This document shows positions 23,573-34,841 of a stretch of 64,000 bases of DNA, in pieces; the stretch's first letter is position 1, and every line of letters starts with the position of its first letter. This DNA comes from Serendipita indica DSM 11827 (taxonomy: Eukaryota > Basidiomycota > Agaricomycetes > Sebacinales > Serendipitaceae). Under the pieces are notes generated by a model, which saw nothing but the letters and a program-made list of their open reading frames with translations, was not told the DNA's origin and searched no databases. The stretch is taken from the NCBI GenBank assembly GCA_910890315.1, contig CAJVGD010000005.1:558001-622000 (forward strand), given 5' to 3'. The position numbers and the translations under genes were made by a program.

Positions 23573-24936
23573 TTAGTATGGCATCGTCGGCATCATCGCT
23601 TGTCCGACTTCGGCGTGCATAGCCTCTGCATGTCTATTTGCTTGCTGAGCTGCTGTATCCTCCTGCTGTAAAGCGGCTCTTAATCGCATCAACGCGAGAC
23701 CGAGTTGGTTCTCGCCGTTACCATCCCTGCCCACTCCCCAAAATGGATCGTAGGGCGAATCCTATCCGATATCAGGCGTCTCTTCTCCGACCACAGGACT
23801 CAAAAATACCTCGATGAGCTTTAAAGTACCTGTATTGACAAGCATCTGCCGTAGTCGTGGATTCTGTGTAAACTTTTCGCGCAGAATCTCGTCCATCTTC
23901 TGAATTTTGACCGAATGCCAATCCGGTCTCCATTCTGGTTGGAATCTTCGTGCTTCTTCAAATGCGTCACGTGGACGATCCGAAAATGTCCTGATATGCT
24001 CTGCCAATCCTGGGCGGTTTACAAGGAACTGAAAGCATCTTGAATCAGTATCCATACTACTCGTTCCAGGAGATAAACACAGACCTTTTGAGCCTGGAAA
24101 GCGTGCTCAGAAGTCGGGTATTCTCTCCCAAGGTAGACCACCTTGTCGGGAGAGAAATTGGTAAACTCGTAATACGGGTCCTCTCGGTTGTAGAACTTGA
24201 GCTCGGAGACCTGTTGCTGCTGAACCTCTTGATGAACCATTGGTGCGTTGAAACCAGCGACGTTGAGCGATCCCGAGCGGCTAGGGGGATGCATGATCGG
24301 CTGTTGCATTTGTTGATTCTGATAGTACCCAGTATTCACCGGTGCAGGAGACTGAGTTTGCGGAACGGGTCGTGGAGGCAAACCATAGGCTCTGCCACCC
24401 ATGCCAACTTGGTTCATTGTCGGTTGCTGAGGGCGATTCTGGGTCATCATTGCATGAATTGGCGTGCTAGAAGCCCCAGTCGATTGTTGAATTTGCATCT
24501 GATGCTGCTGATATTGTTGATTCTGAAGCTGACCCAAAGTCGGCGGCTGCGATTGGCTGTTGGGAAGTGGTGGTGATGGTCTGCCAAACTGTCCGACGCG
24601 TGTTTGGACTAGCCCAGTTGGCACAAGTCCATTCGTACTTCCGTTGTCACTTGCGCTTCCGGGCATGAGACTCGACGGATGCGAACCGGACGATGCGCCC
24701 GTTGAATACGGATTCGGGAGATAAGGACCCATGTTCAACGGTCCAGCAGATGGTACACTGGACGGAGACGGTTGGACATATTGCAAGCCATGCTGGGCCG
24801 CAGCACCTGCCCCGATACCAGCGAGATTGGCGCCTGGGCCATTACTTGAAGGTAGCGGGTCCATGAACGGATCATTTTGCGGTGTAGGCATAGGATTTAC
24901 AGGCGAATACGACTGCATCGTAGTGGTTTCAGTCAT
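23573..24936 (-). CDS. NADAR-domain protein 2 with long Pro/Gln-rich N-terminus
   Basis: Paralogue of the gene at 22266-23287. The N-terminal ~270 aa, starting MTETTTMQSYSP, are rich in Pro, Gln, Asn, Gly and Ser (for example NQQYQQHQMQIQQ) and look like a low-complexity, condensate-prone region. The NADAR core follows: FYNREDPYYEFTNFSP, VVYLGREYPTSEHAFQAQK, RPGLAEHIRTFSDRPRDAF, RRFQPEWRPDW, LRQMLVNTGTLKLIE, and DSPYDPFWGVGRDGNGENQLG. A short tail ends in PTMPY at 23573. Introns sit before the FLVNRPG and DSPYDPF blocks, matching paralogue 1. The start could instead be 25002. Likely a nuclear or cytosolic hydrolase of ADP-ribose conjugates; the substrate is not known. Confidence 0.85.
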
Positions 24937-25584
24937 GATGGACGGAGACGGCGAGGAAAGAGAAAGGGACCAAGGCGCTGGATGACAAGTCCCACTCTTC
25001 ACCCGTACCTGCCAGCCAATTCAGCACGCTTCAGGTTCTCAAAAGAGGTACGCAATATACTCATTGCAAGTTTCCCTCAATACATGATCTACACCCAGCA
25101 GCTCGGCAAAGCGATCATACGGTAAAGAGGCGGATATACACAACTCGTCTAAACAAGGGGACATCTATAGCAAGTGAATAGCACCTACGTGAAGAGCATA
25201 TGGGTAATATAACCTCTCGGACTACCGATTCGTACGGCGACTCCCATGAATTTCGACAATAATCGACCGCCGGGGAGTGCTCGACGGTCCAACCGATGTT
25301 TACCTTTGACGGCTCTGATGGGAATTTCAATGGTCTACGGGTGCATCTTTGCATCCACAGAGTCGACGCTCGTGAAAAGGGAAACTAGGCGCGAGGAAAT
25401 GTGTCAAATATTCGTGGGCAACAAACAACGCATGTCTACTCTAAATTAGCGTCGCCTATCTTCCTGATTAGGATTTTAGATTAGGACTGCACTAATTTCA
25501 AGTAAGCCATACCCTGCTGTGAGCAAAGACGACCTAAAGGCAAAGGAATCAGGGAGAGTGTATCAATCAAGTTCAAGGCGAAAT
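24937..25584. other. Intergenic between NADAR gene 2 and the NLR-kinase gene
   Basis: I see no gene. The stretch probably holds the NADAR gene 2 promoter and the 3' end of the NLR-kinase gene. Confidence 0.5.
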
Positions 25585-28500
25585 CTAACCTGTCAAATCT
25601 CCGATGAGGGCCTCCGCTTCTTTGATCCTGGGACGGTCTTCAATGTTGGGCCAGCTCCAGCACGCTGTTAAAAACTCCCAGAATACTTCTTGTATATCGG
25701 CATCCTGAATAGTACTAGACTCGATCAAGCCAGGTTTGTGACCATCTTTGATCAATTGAAGGAGGTGAGTTGCATTTTGAGCTTGCGCATATGGCTCTCT
25801 ATCTTCCATAAGCTGCCATTCCATGAGCCATGTGTCAGTTCCAAGTCCTCATGTTTGGATCAACATACGTAAAGACCAACGCAGCCCAAGGCATAGATGT
25901 CGCCCTCAAATGTAGCACGAGGATTTGCGTTATCAGTTGTGATAAGTAGTTCCTGTGCTGTGTAGCGTGGAGTTGCAATGTATGGTGAAGTAGTGGTCAT
26001 TCCAGAGTCCCCACACCATTCCATTAAGCGTATGAGGCCAAAGTCACATAGCATGCCTGTTGGACCATCATCTACTAGTATGTTTTGCTAAGTAACATTA
26101 TTAAATACTTCTATGCATCGAAACGAGGTACTTACAGGCTTCAGGTCTCCATGAACAATGCCCAGATGGTGAAGATAGCAGAGTCCATTTACTATGTTGT
26201 GCATCTGTTGAAATTTAGCGCATATTGGGATAGAACCATTAGACACCTGACCAACTTCATTCGGATATCTGGTTCACAGTAGCCCATGCTAAGAAATTGA
26301 GCCGCATTACCAAGTGGGCACCACTGAAATGAGTTCTTTTTAGAGAGATAATCTCAGAATGTGGAGCCTACCTTGGAGATCATGGCTGGGAATAGACCAA
26401 ATCTTTGAGAATAGCCACAGAGTGGCAAGATATTCGGGTGTTTAAGGGCCGCCCAGACATTGATTTCTCTGAGAACTCGCTAATAAAGACGTTTAATTAC
26501 CTGTGGAGACAGAAATTACCCTTTCATCATACCCGTTTGAGTGCTGCTTGCCATTTTTCATTGCCCTTTGCTGGAAATCTTGTCACCTTGACGGCCACCT
26601 GGAGGTAATAAGTGTAAGAACTGTTCGGACAGTAATACCTACATTTGAGCCCCCAAAATGACCCTTATAGACAGTTGCAAAGCCGCCATGTGCAGCATCC
26701 CAAATATCTGTAACGTGAACCTGGTCGCTCAAGTCTTTGGGTCGATTTAAATCCATCAGGGCTGCCAAGCTCTTGTTTGGGTACAAATCGACATTCTCAG
26801 TGTTGGGTAAGCTATCATAGGAACCAGGTGGCTGATGTGTTGAGGCAGTTCGAACAAGGTGTAGCTGGGTCGGTCGCTGCGTCTGATCGGCATCTTGTTG
26901 TATGGCAGGTAGAGATGATTCCAATGCAACACCCGCGTTACTGATTGCGACCTGATTTGTCTTGGTTCGCTGTTCCGTATGGATGAAGGATTCAGACGGT
27001 ACGTCTGTATATACTTTGCAAATATGCGTCTGTTGTTGTCCTCGTTTATCTGGGTCTTCCAGGGCCAGTGACCGTGAGTAACTTGCCAATGTGACTGTTT
27101 GATCAAGATTTTGGGCCTCTTCAGATATCATCTGCCCATCTGAAACTTCATTGCTCGGCATCTCCGTCACCGACTGAGCCACGCTAGGTTAGTATCAATT
27201 CCGTACAAAAGTTATAGAGGATCACCTTGGGCATATTTGAGTGTTTAGACTTGTCTTTGGTGACGTGTACTGATTTCTCATGCCGTTCTGAATCCCTTTT
27301 AGCACTAGATTTTGGCCATTTGAAGAAAGAGATGGCGCCCGAAGATTTCTTTGTGCCTTCAGTGGGAGGACGTTTGGTCGTAGGGGGCGTCGGTTTAGGA
27401 TATTCAAATGACAAGAATGGGACGGAGAAGAACTCCCTTCGGTGAAACCGTGACTTTGCAGGTTGCGGTTTGTTACCCTTTGCCATTATAGCACGCACAA
27501 TATTGGTGGCATATGCATAGTCTGGATCGCCTTCCGTAAGGTCCTGTTGAATTGCTTCGGCGGACGAGAGGTCTATCTGGAAAAGAGCAAGAGCAAGTCT
27601 GGCTCGCCAAGTATAAGAGTTGTTTGGCCCATAGAGCCTTTCACTAGCATTGCATAAGGCACGGGCCGCTTGTTCTGCCTCAGCCAATCTGCCGAGTTCA
27701 TAGGACGTCCACATCAGATTTTTCGTGGCAAGGTGAGTCTCAGGATCTAAGTCCCCAAGCATTGTTGTTCGATAACGCAGAACCTGGACCTGAAGCTCCG
27801 CCGCATGGGAGAGCAGCTCTTGGATTTCCCTCTCTCCGTTTGCCAGTCCTTGGCCCCTATTTGCACTCCTGCGAGACATGGCAAGGTTATAGTAGGCCAC
27901 ACCGAGATTGTTAGCGGCGAGAATGGTTTCTACATGGTCTTTTCCGAGCACCTTCGCCCGGCGAATATAGACGTCACGTCTGAGGGCCACGGCCTCATCT
28001 CTTTGACCCAAAGCTTCATATACATTTGCAAGCTTTGCACTTGTCCCAATGGCGAGGGGGTCATCTTCGCTCTGACTCCTTCTCATTACTTCTAGGGCTT
28101 GTTGGTACAGATCTCTGGCTCTTTCATTTTCGCCAAGCCTGGCACAGGTCTCCGCCAGCGACACCTCTGCTTCTACTGTACGCGGATCTAAGGGCCCAAA
28201 GTATCGACGCATCATGTCTCTGATAGTCTCTCTATGCGCCTTGGCATCTGCGTAGTTTTGGTTTGCTTGCTCAGCAGTCGCTAGCCATGCGAGGGCTACC
28301 GGAATGTCCTCATGGTACGGCCCACACTTTTGCTGCAAGTCGTTGACGACTTGTTCAAAGAGCAACAGAGACCTTTCGTAATCGCCAGTACGGTAGAGAA
28401 CTCTGGCAAAGGTGGCCTTGTCGTTGGTGTGGAATTCACCGAAGGAAGATTCGAACTCTAGTAGTATCTGTAGAGCCAGATACTGGTCCATGGGATCTTC

Positions 28501-29735
28501 GTCCCAAGGCGAGCAGCCAAGGAGTCGAATAAACGCCGTCCGATATACCTCCGCGGTCGATTCGTCCATCCGGTTCTGTGCCCAGGATTTGACCTCTTCG
28601 TCCATAGAGACTAGAACCAGTCCCCCAGATTTGACCTCGGAGGTGAACCTAAATCGTTTCAAGGTCTCGAAGTCCTTGAGGATCCCCCCTTCGTCAAACC
28701 TGCCTCCAGCATAAAATATTTGTTTGAGAAGAGATACTGCGTCGTCTATCTCCCTTTCACTTCGCTGTATCGCTTGGTACATCTCCCGGTCGAAGCCAGT
28801 TCGGGCTCCGTGACTGACGAGTTGAAGAAATGGGAAACCCCCAGGGAAGAAGGAAGAGAGGAGGAGGAGGAGCTTCTGAGAACGACTAGAAATGGCTCTG
28901 TATGAGACGCTAAGAGCTGCGTACGTCGGAGCGTGATAAAAACCAGAACGAGCACTCTCTGCTATGAGCTCTGGTTGGAGGTGTGACAGGTAAGCATCTG
29001 GGGGTGTATTCGACGCATTTATGTATGCTGTTGCGCAAGTAAGCGCTGCGGGATGGTGCCCAAGCGCCTCTCCTATCCTCTTCAGAGTATCTTTGGATGC
29101 AGACGTGGAAGCCAGCTGGAGTTCCAGCAACTCCTCAGCTTCAGACGGCGTCATCTCTCCGAGATACACTGTAGCATGTGGTGTGACAGCAAGGTACTGT
29201 TGTGCTTGTGTCGTGATGAGGACAAGGAAATGGTCCGAAGTTGAAATATAAGGGGTAAGGTCGACAGAGGGCACAAGATTGTTGAATACGATCAAGCATG
29301 GCCCTTTCTCCGGTGCTTGAGAGCGTTCGAGATAGCGGAGGGCTTCCTGAGGATCTGCGATTCCGGATGGTTGTATATATTTCTTGAACCCGTGCGCAAC
29401 AAGTTCATCTGAGGAACTATCAATGAAGTAGGCATCTACAAATCTGCAAAGCCTCAACGTGTGAAGATAGCAACGATATCACCGACTGACTTTTGGCGGT
29501 TCCGCTCAACGAAATACAGAATCAGCTGTGTCTTTCCGCTTCCAGGAGGACCTGTGATGATAATGATATTCCTTCCAGTTGAGCGACTTGCTTCATTCGG
29601 GAAGGCATATTCTTCGAGAAGTCGCTCGGCCTCGACACGCGGGGTGTAAGTAGGCGTGATTAAAGGAAATCCCGGACCAAGAGGCCTAAGAGTATCTGGC
29701 CAGGTTGTCTTTCCTCTGAGGCTTCTCCTCGACAT
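25585..29735 (-). CDS. NLR-like NB-ARC/TPR protein with C-terminal protein kinase domain
   Basis: Roughly 1,200 aa. The P-loop domain shows Walker A TGPPGSGKTQLIL, a FVDAYFIDSSS strand, Walker B CLIVFNN, a LVLITT sensor strand, and an ALGHHPAAL segment at the GLPL position. A long block of TPR repeats follows (for example GDYERSLLLFEQVVNDL, YNLAMSRR, YELGRLAEAEQAARAL). A Ser/Thr/Lys-rich linker leads across an intron into a protein kinase: Gly-rich loop GGFATVYKG, VAVK, LREINVW, HGDLKPQN, DFGLIR, and GDIYALGCVG. The catalytic residues are present, so the kinase looks active. The linking intron has a perfect TACTAAC branch site and preserves the frame, which argues for one gene. The start is uncertain: the frame continues up to 29960. 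Fungal NLR-like STAND proteins often mediate non-self recognition; that role is inferred. Confidence 0.8.
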
Positions 29736-29960
29736 TGTGTGTCGTGCAATTGGTTGCTGTGGTGGTCCGCAAGTCGCAGGGGCTTCATGGGATAAGGGCG
29801 CAATCCTCCCAAAATGCAGGCGGCTTGCTAACCAGCAGAAAGAGCAGACCACTTCCATGTGGATCCTGCGCGGCAGCCATGCACAATCAGCGGAAATCAA
29901 ACCGGCTATCTGAGATGGTCTGCAGTGTTTTGGTGGTTTACGGTTTCTGCATACTCTCAT

Positions 29961-30201
29961 TCAAGATCCCTGCTTGGGAAGAAGCATACATGGGGTACAG
30001 TTGCCATACGCAGTGACGGTCAGGCGCAAGAACGAGATGAGGCAAGCCACCAGTAACAAAAGGCTAGAATAGCAATAGAAATCTAGATACCAATCAAAAA
30101 CCCATACAGAAAGATTCACAACGGAAAGGCAAGACAGACCAAACACTAGGCTACGAGGAGAATGAATGGACATGCATGGCAAGACAGAGTAGAGCGAATT
30201 G
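29961..30201. other. Intergenic between the NLR-kinase gene and PARP-like gene A
   Basis: No gene is seen. Together with 29736-29960 it forms the upstream region of the NLR-kinase gene and the 3' flank of PARP-like gene A. Confidence 0.5.
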
Positions 30202-32021
30202 CTAATACACAATGAGATACGCAGGTCGAATTGCATCGTTGTCGTATACGACCAGCTCGTCGTAATTGAGCGCTCCCGCGGCGTCTGGCTCGCCCAGGAC
30301 CTATCGAATTAGAACATAAGCCAACGTACACCTGCAAAGCGTCCTCAAAACGCACCGAATGATACCCCGCAGGAGGGCCAGTGAGCTGCGTGCTATTGTT
30401 CGTGAGCTTGTATCCATTGCCGACAATGACTTTGCTGAGCAGCATGGCTTTATATTGCGACGTCTTCTTGTTACTCGTATACGAGTCGCTTTTCGACGAT
30501 GTCGCCGACGTGTAAAGGCTAGCTTTCGTTAGCCACTTTGCCCTGCCCGCTCAAAGAGGTACGTACCCGCAACCAAATCGGCCCCATCCGGTCTTCCCTT
30601 TGTAGAATTTGAGGTCGAAAGACGTCCGAATAATACCGCACAGTCCGCACGTCGAGTCCGAGCAGAGCTGAGTATTCTGTCGACCAGTTAGACCGTCTGT
30701 CACTCTATTTGATCACGATAAAAACTCACTCCTGGGTCACCGAGTAAACAAGCACGGGTAGTTCCATGGAATCTTCGGTTTTCGTTGCCTGGCGTCCGCC
30801 CTTTGGCAGCAAAGCCACCTTCCTGCTCTACTCGATCTCGATAGGCGTTGTACGAGGCATTTTGAGTAGCGTTCATCAGGATCAGATAGATGAACTTTGC
30901 CGTCTTTGGCGCCATGTTCGTATGCGTCCACTTGGTATCAAACTGATTGGCGACTGTGCTCTCGTCTCAGCAACCCGGATCGAGTATATGACAGGAGGCG
31001 TACCATCTTTGAATTTTGGATGATCTGAGGGTATCTCGATGATCCCTGGAGCCATTGTTTCTGATGTTTGTACACATGCTGGCGAGCAGAAGAGGCTGTT
31101 CCGTGTTTGATCATATGGCCGTATCTTGCAGATGACACAGGCTCTTGTGCCTAGACCTGCTGCCCCGACCGCGGCGCCTAGAAGGTTCAGAAAGGCGGAT
31201 ACATTGGGAGTCAGTGTGGGCTGCTGGAGGTGTGGATTGTTGCTGAGCAGACGATGAGCGTCCACAGCATATTCGCGGACGATCAGAGCTCACTCTCGAC
31301 ATCTTTTACCACAGAACAAGGAATGGACTCCATTTGGATCCAACCAAGCGGGTTTTTGGCAGCCAGGAACGACGCATATCGCTATAGCACACCGAATTTA
31401 GTCTTGGTCCATCGCGTTGAAAGAAAGACGCACGTCCATATGTTTGTGGTGGGGCCGGGGCTGGGGCCGGGGCTGGGGGAGGTTGCTGATAAACTGGAGC
31501 GGGAGAATAGTAGGGCGGCGGTGGATAATACTGCGGCGGGTAAGGATTCTGTGGATATCCATAGTTACTCATGACTGGTGGTGGTGGATTGTATCCATTC
31601 GGGGGATATGGACCCCCCTGTTGGGGAAATTGTCCCGTCGGTTGTGGATATACGCCGCCAGGAGCGAGATATGGATTCGGTGCCTGTGGTAGTGGATTGT
31701 AGGGTTGTTGCTGAGGTGGATATTGACCAGTCGGTGATGGATATTGAGCGGGCGGGGGTGCATATGGTACTGGATTCGGCGGATACCCTGCAGGCGGCGG
31801 TGGTTGCGCGACATTAACAGGCGCAACTGGAGGCATTCCTTTTGCTGCATTCCTGCACATATTACCGCAATAGTCGAATAGCTGCCCCGTGGGGGCATCA
31901 AACCATCGCGGCTTCTGCCCACAAAACTAGAAGGGCAATGAACCGAGACCAGTCAGCCCTTGATGATTCAAACCCAGAGAGAGCAATGAAGGCTCACCAT
32001 ACATAGTGGTGCCGCGGCCAT
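30202..32021 (-). CDS. PARP-like gene A: three zinc-finger motifs, Pro/Tyr-rich linker, PARP catalytic domain
   Basis: The start MAAAPLCM at 32021 is followed by an intron that splits the first finger (LCMFCGQKPRW...YCGNMC). A linker of about 130 aa rich in Pro, Tyr, Gln and Gly follows (for example PYAPPPAQYPSPTGQYPP). Then come a second finger (CVVPGCQKPAW...FCGKRC) and a third (CVICKIRPYD...FCSPAC). The catalytic part has ENRRFHGTTRACLLGDPG, CSDSTCGLCGIIRTSFD, GLYTSATSSKSDSY and LNYDELVVYDNDAIRP. These give His, Tyr and Glu at the PARP triad positions, so NAD-dependent ADP-ribosylation is expected. The stop is at 30202. Intron positions match genes B and C. It is on the same strand as the NLR-kinase gene. 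Targets are unknown. Confidence 0.85.
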
Positions 32022-32389
32022 CGTGTTTATGGATGGTCGAGGGAGGAGAGGAGAACGGTGAGCGTCTATTCGACCTTGCTGAGAGATTTCTGCGGTACGC
32101 GGGGTCCGCTCGGAACTGCCAGCTGTGTCAGAAAGACAACCAAACTATACCCTCGGTGGGTCATCCAGCCCAGCTTGAATGTGCTGGTTGAGAGCTGCCA
32201 ATTGCCAAACTTTGGCTCCCACACTAAACATGACGAGCGACGACAATTCTATTTCCTAAATATTTATTTCTACACTTTTCATCGCGTCGCCGTCCACTGT
32301 CAGAATTTGTGGCACAATGCGGTCAAGTTCAAGTTGGGTGAACCACAGGCATTTTCAAGGAGGCGGCTAGAGAAACAACATGAGAACGT
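32022..32389. other. Intergenic between PARP-like genes A and B
   Basis: No gene is seen; the stretch should hold the promoter of gene A. Confidence 0.5.
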
Positions 32390-33891
32390 TCAATAAACGA
32401 TGAGGTACGCTGGTCGAATGGCGTCGTTGTCGTAAACAACCAGTTCGTCATAGTTCAGAGAACCGGCAGCATCCGGTTCGCCCAATACCTGGAAAGATAT
32501 CAGCCGGGATTCAGACATAGGCGAGATACTTCACCGAGTGATAGCCGCTCGGCGGAGCAGTACGCGTCGTATCATCAGTCTTTAGCTTGTAGCCATTCCC
32601 GACGACAACCTTGTTGAGAAGCATGGCCTTGTACTGTGAAGGCACCTTATTCGTGGTGTAAGAATCGCTTTTGGACGATGTCGCCGACGTGTAAAGGCTA
32701 GCTTTCGTTTAGCTACTTTGCCCCGCACGCTCAGAGGGAAACATACCCGCAGCCAAATCGACCCCATCCTGTCTTCCCTTTATAGAATTTGAGGTCAAAC
32801 GAGGTGCGGATAATACCACACAGTCCGCAGGTCGTAATCGAGCAAAGCTGGGTGTTCTGCCGATCGTTTAGTCCTCGACTCGTTCGCCCTTGCTAACGGA
32901 AACACTCACTCCTGGATCACCAAGTAAGCAAGCACGGGTGGTGCCATGAAATCTTCTATTCTCGTTGCCTGGCGTTCGACCCCTGGCGATAAAGTTGCCC
33001 TCTCTCTCGACACGGTCCCGGTAGGCATTGTAGGATGCGTTCTGGGCCTCACTGCAGAGGATGATATAGATAAACCTGGCGGGTCTAGCTGGGTTGTTCG
33101 TATGAAGCCACTTGGAGTTGAACTGGTGGGCGACTGGCAGCCACATGAGCACGCGCGAGTAATATGAACGTCATAGAGAGTGTGCCTACCTTCGCTGAAT
33201 TTGGGATGGTCAGAAGGAATTTCGACAATCCCGGGTGACATGGCCTCTCCCCGCTTGACACACGCGATCCCACAGAATAGACTTTTGCGTGCTTGATCGT
33301 AGGGTTGTGTTCTGCAGATTACACATGCTCTTGTTCCAAGATTCCAATTGTTCACGGGAGGCGCCGTCGAATTATCTGGTCGCTGGAGATGCGGATTGTT
33401 GCTGGGGACAGTACGTGAGCGCAATGAATACCCAAGGTCAAGTGCACTCACTCTCGACATGTTATTCCACAAAAGCTGCTATACCCTCCTTGGGGATTTT
33501 GCCAGGCTCGCCTATTACAGCCCGGAACGACGCAGATTGCTGTTTAATTTCGCGTCGGTACTCTATACCTATACTAGGTTCCATTCAACACTCACGACCA
33601 GCAAACGCAGGTAAGGGAGGAGGAGGCGTGTACGATGCGGGTGCGAGTGAGGTCGTGCTTTTGTTTCGAAATAGCGACCCAAACATTGACTTTTTCTTCG
33701 GGGTAGAGAGTGTCGACGAAGAAGAGCCCCCTTGAGCTGCATTCTTGCAGTGGTTTCCACAATAGCTCAGATACCGCGTTCCATCAAAGTATCGCGGTCG
33801 CCTGTTACAGTGCTATCGATTTCGCTCAGACTCGACGCGGCGCCAGTTCTTGATTAGTAGCACTTACTGCACATAGCGGAGCTGTCGCCAT
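32390..33891 (-). CDS. PARP-like gene B: three zinc-finger motifs plus PARP catalytic domain
   Basis: Start MATAPLCA at 33891; the first intron again splits finger 1 (CAHCNRRPRY...YCGNHC). The linker is short and basic, unlike the Pro/Tyr-rich one of gene A. Finger 2 (CVVPGCNRRAW...FCGITC) and finger 3 (CVICRTQPYD...FCGIAC) follow. The catalytic domain carries ENRRFHGTTRACLLGDPG near 32940 (His), a TSATSSKSDSY block (Tyr) in the exon at 32580-32700, and a LNYDELVVYDNDAIRP block (Glu) before the stop at 32390. It is the closest relative of gene A by eye across the fingers and the catalytic core. Splice sites look intact. Confidence 0.83.
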
Positions 33892-34841
33892 TGCGGAGAG
33901 GAACAAAAAGAGTGTTACCGGCAACTGAGCGTCTATCGCCCTGAACGGTGGATCTCACTACAGCCGTGGCGTTTGCTGGTCGACAGGATACCCGATCGGG
34001 GTCTGCTCCGTTTGCTCGACCCGTGGTTTCCTCATTGGCAGCAGTCAGATTTCAGGGTATTCAAGGACGCTCATTGAACACTGGATGCTTTCCAGGACTC
34101 ATGCCGAACGCAATCTGGAGTGGCTACCACCGCAATGACAAATACTCAGAGATTCAAATAAAGGGAATAATGAATGGGTACTCTGTCCAGGGATCAGGGT
34201 TTGGCGTGATGTACATAAACCGGTGAGTGCCGTTCGATTTATTTATCATCATAGCCCGGAAGCATCTGCACCTCCAGAACCTCAAGCACATTAAACAGAT
34301 ATGATCACCCGAGGGAATAATAAATCTCATCTTGAACTCTTTGTTCATTGTGTATTGATTGCCCTCAATATAGCCTCGGTTCAGCGCCCTTAGTGGTTCA
34401 AATTCTTCCAATCTATTCACCTGTTCTCTCCGTCAACGCATGACCTCCGTTCTGGCTGCCTCTTACCTTGTGTCAACTCGCGCGCCTGCTCTTCCCAATT
34501 GTCGTCGTCCAAGAGAGACATTTGAACGATATTTGGTCGTTGTCAGAGCTGATAACCGCGTATACGACCAGAGTGGTTGGATATAAAGCCGGGGGGAAAG
34601 TTTGAGAGTTCAGTTGATTCGCGCAAAAACTTTACCCCATTCCGCTAATGCAAATTTCAGGGCCTGGGTTTTGATTAACGAATCTTCCGCAAGACGTCTC
34701 CGCAAATGACCAAATACCCAGATATAACGCGCTCTCTTTTTGATGGATATAAGAGCAAAGATTCAGAGTCAAAGATCCAATGAATCAATACTTTCTAGGG
34801 AGCAAGTATTCAGCGCATTTGCTTAAGTACATCAGGGGCTC
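33892..34841. other. Gap between PARP-like genes B and C with an orphan coding-like segment
   Basis: On the minus strand at 34154-34550 there is a coding-like stretch: a start MSLLDDDNWEEQAREL near 34520, a short GT..AG gap, then EEFEPLRALNRGYIEGNQY and MRFIIPSG. The phases of the two parts do not join cleanly, so I cannot support a gene model. A 92-codon frame on the plus strand (33948-34226) has no recognisable features. The rest appears non-coding. Confidence 0.3.

Noticed and set aside
27180-27240. Splitting the NLR-kinase gene into two genes
   Set aside because: An intron with a TACTAAC branch site and a CAG acceptor joins the two parts in phase.
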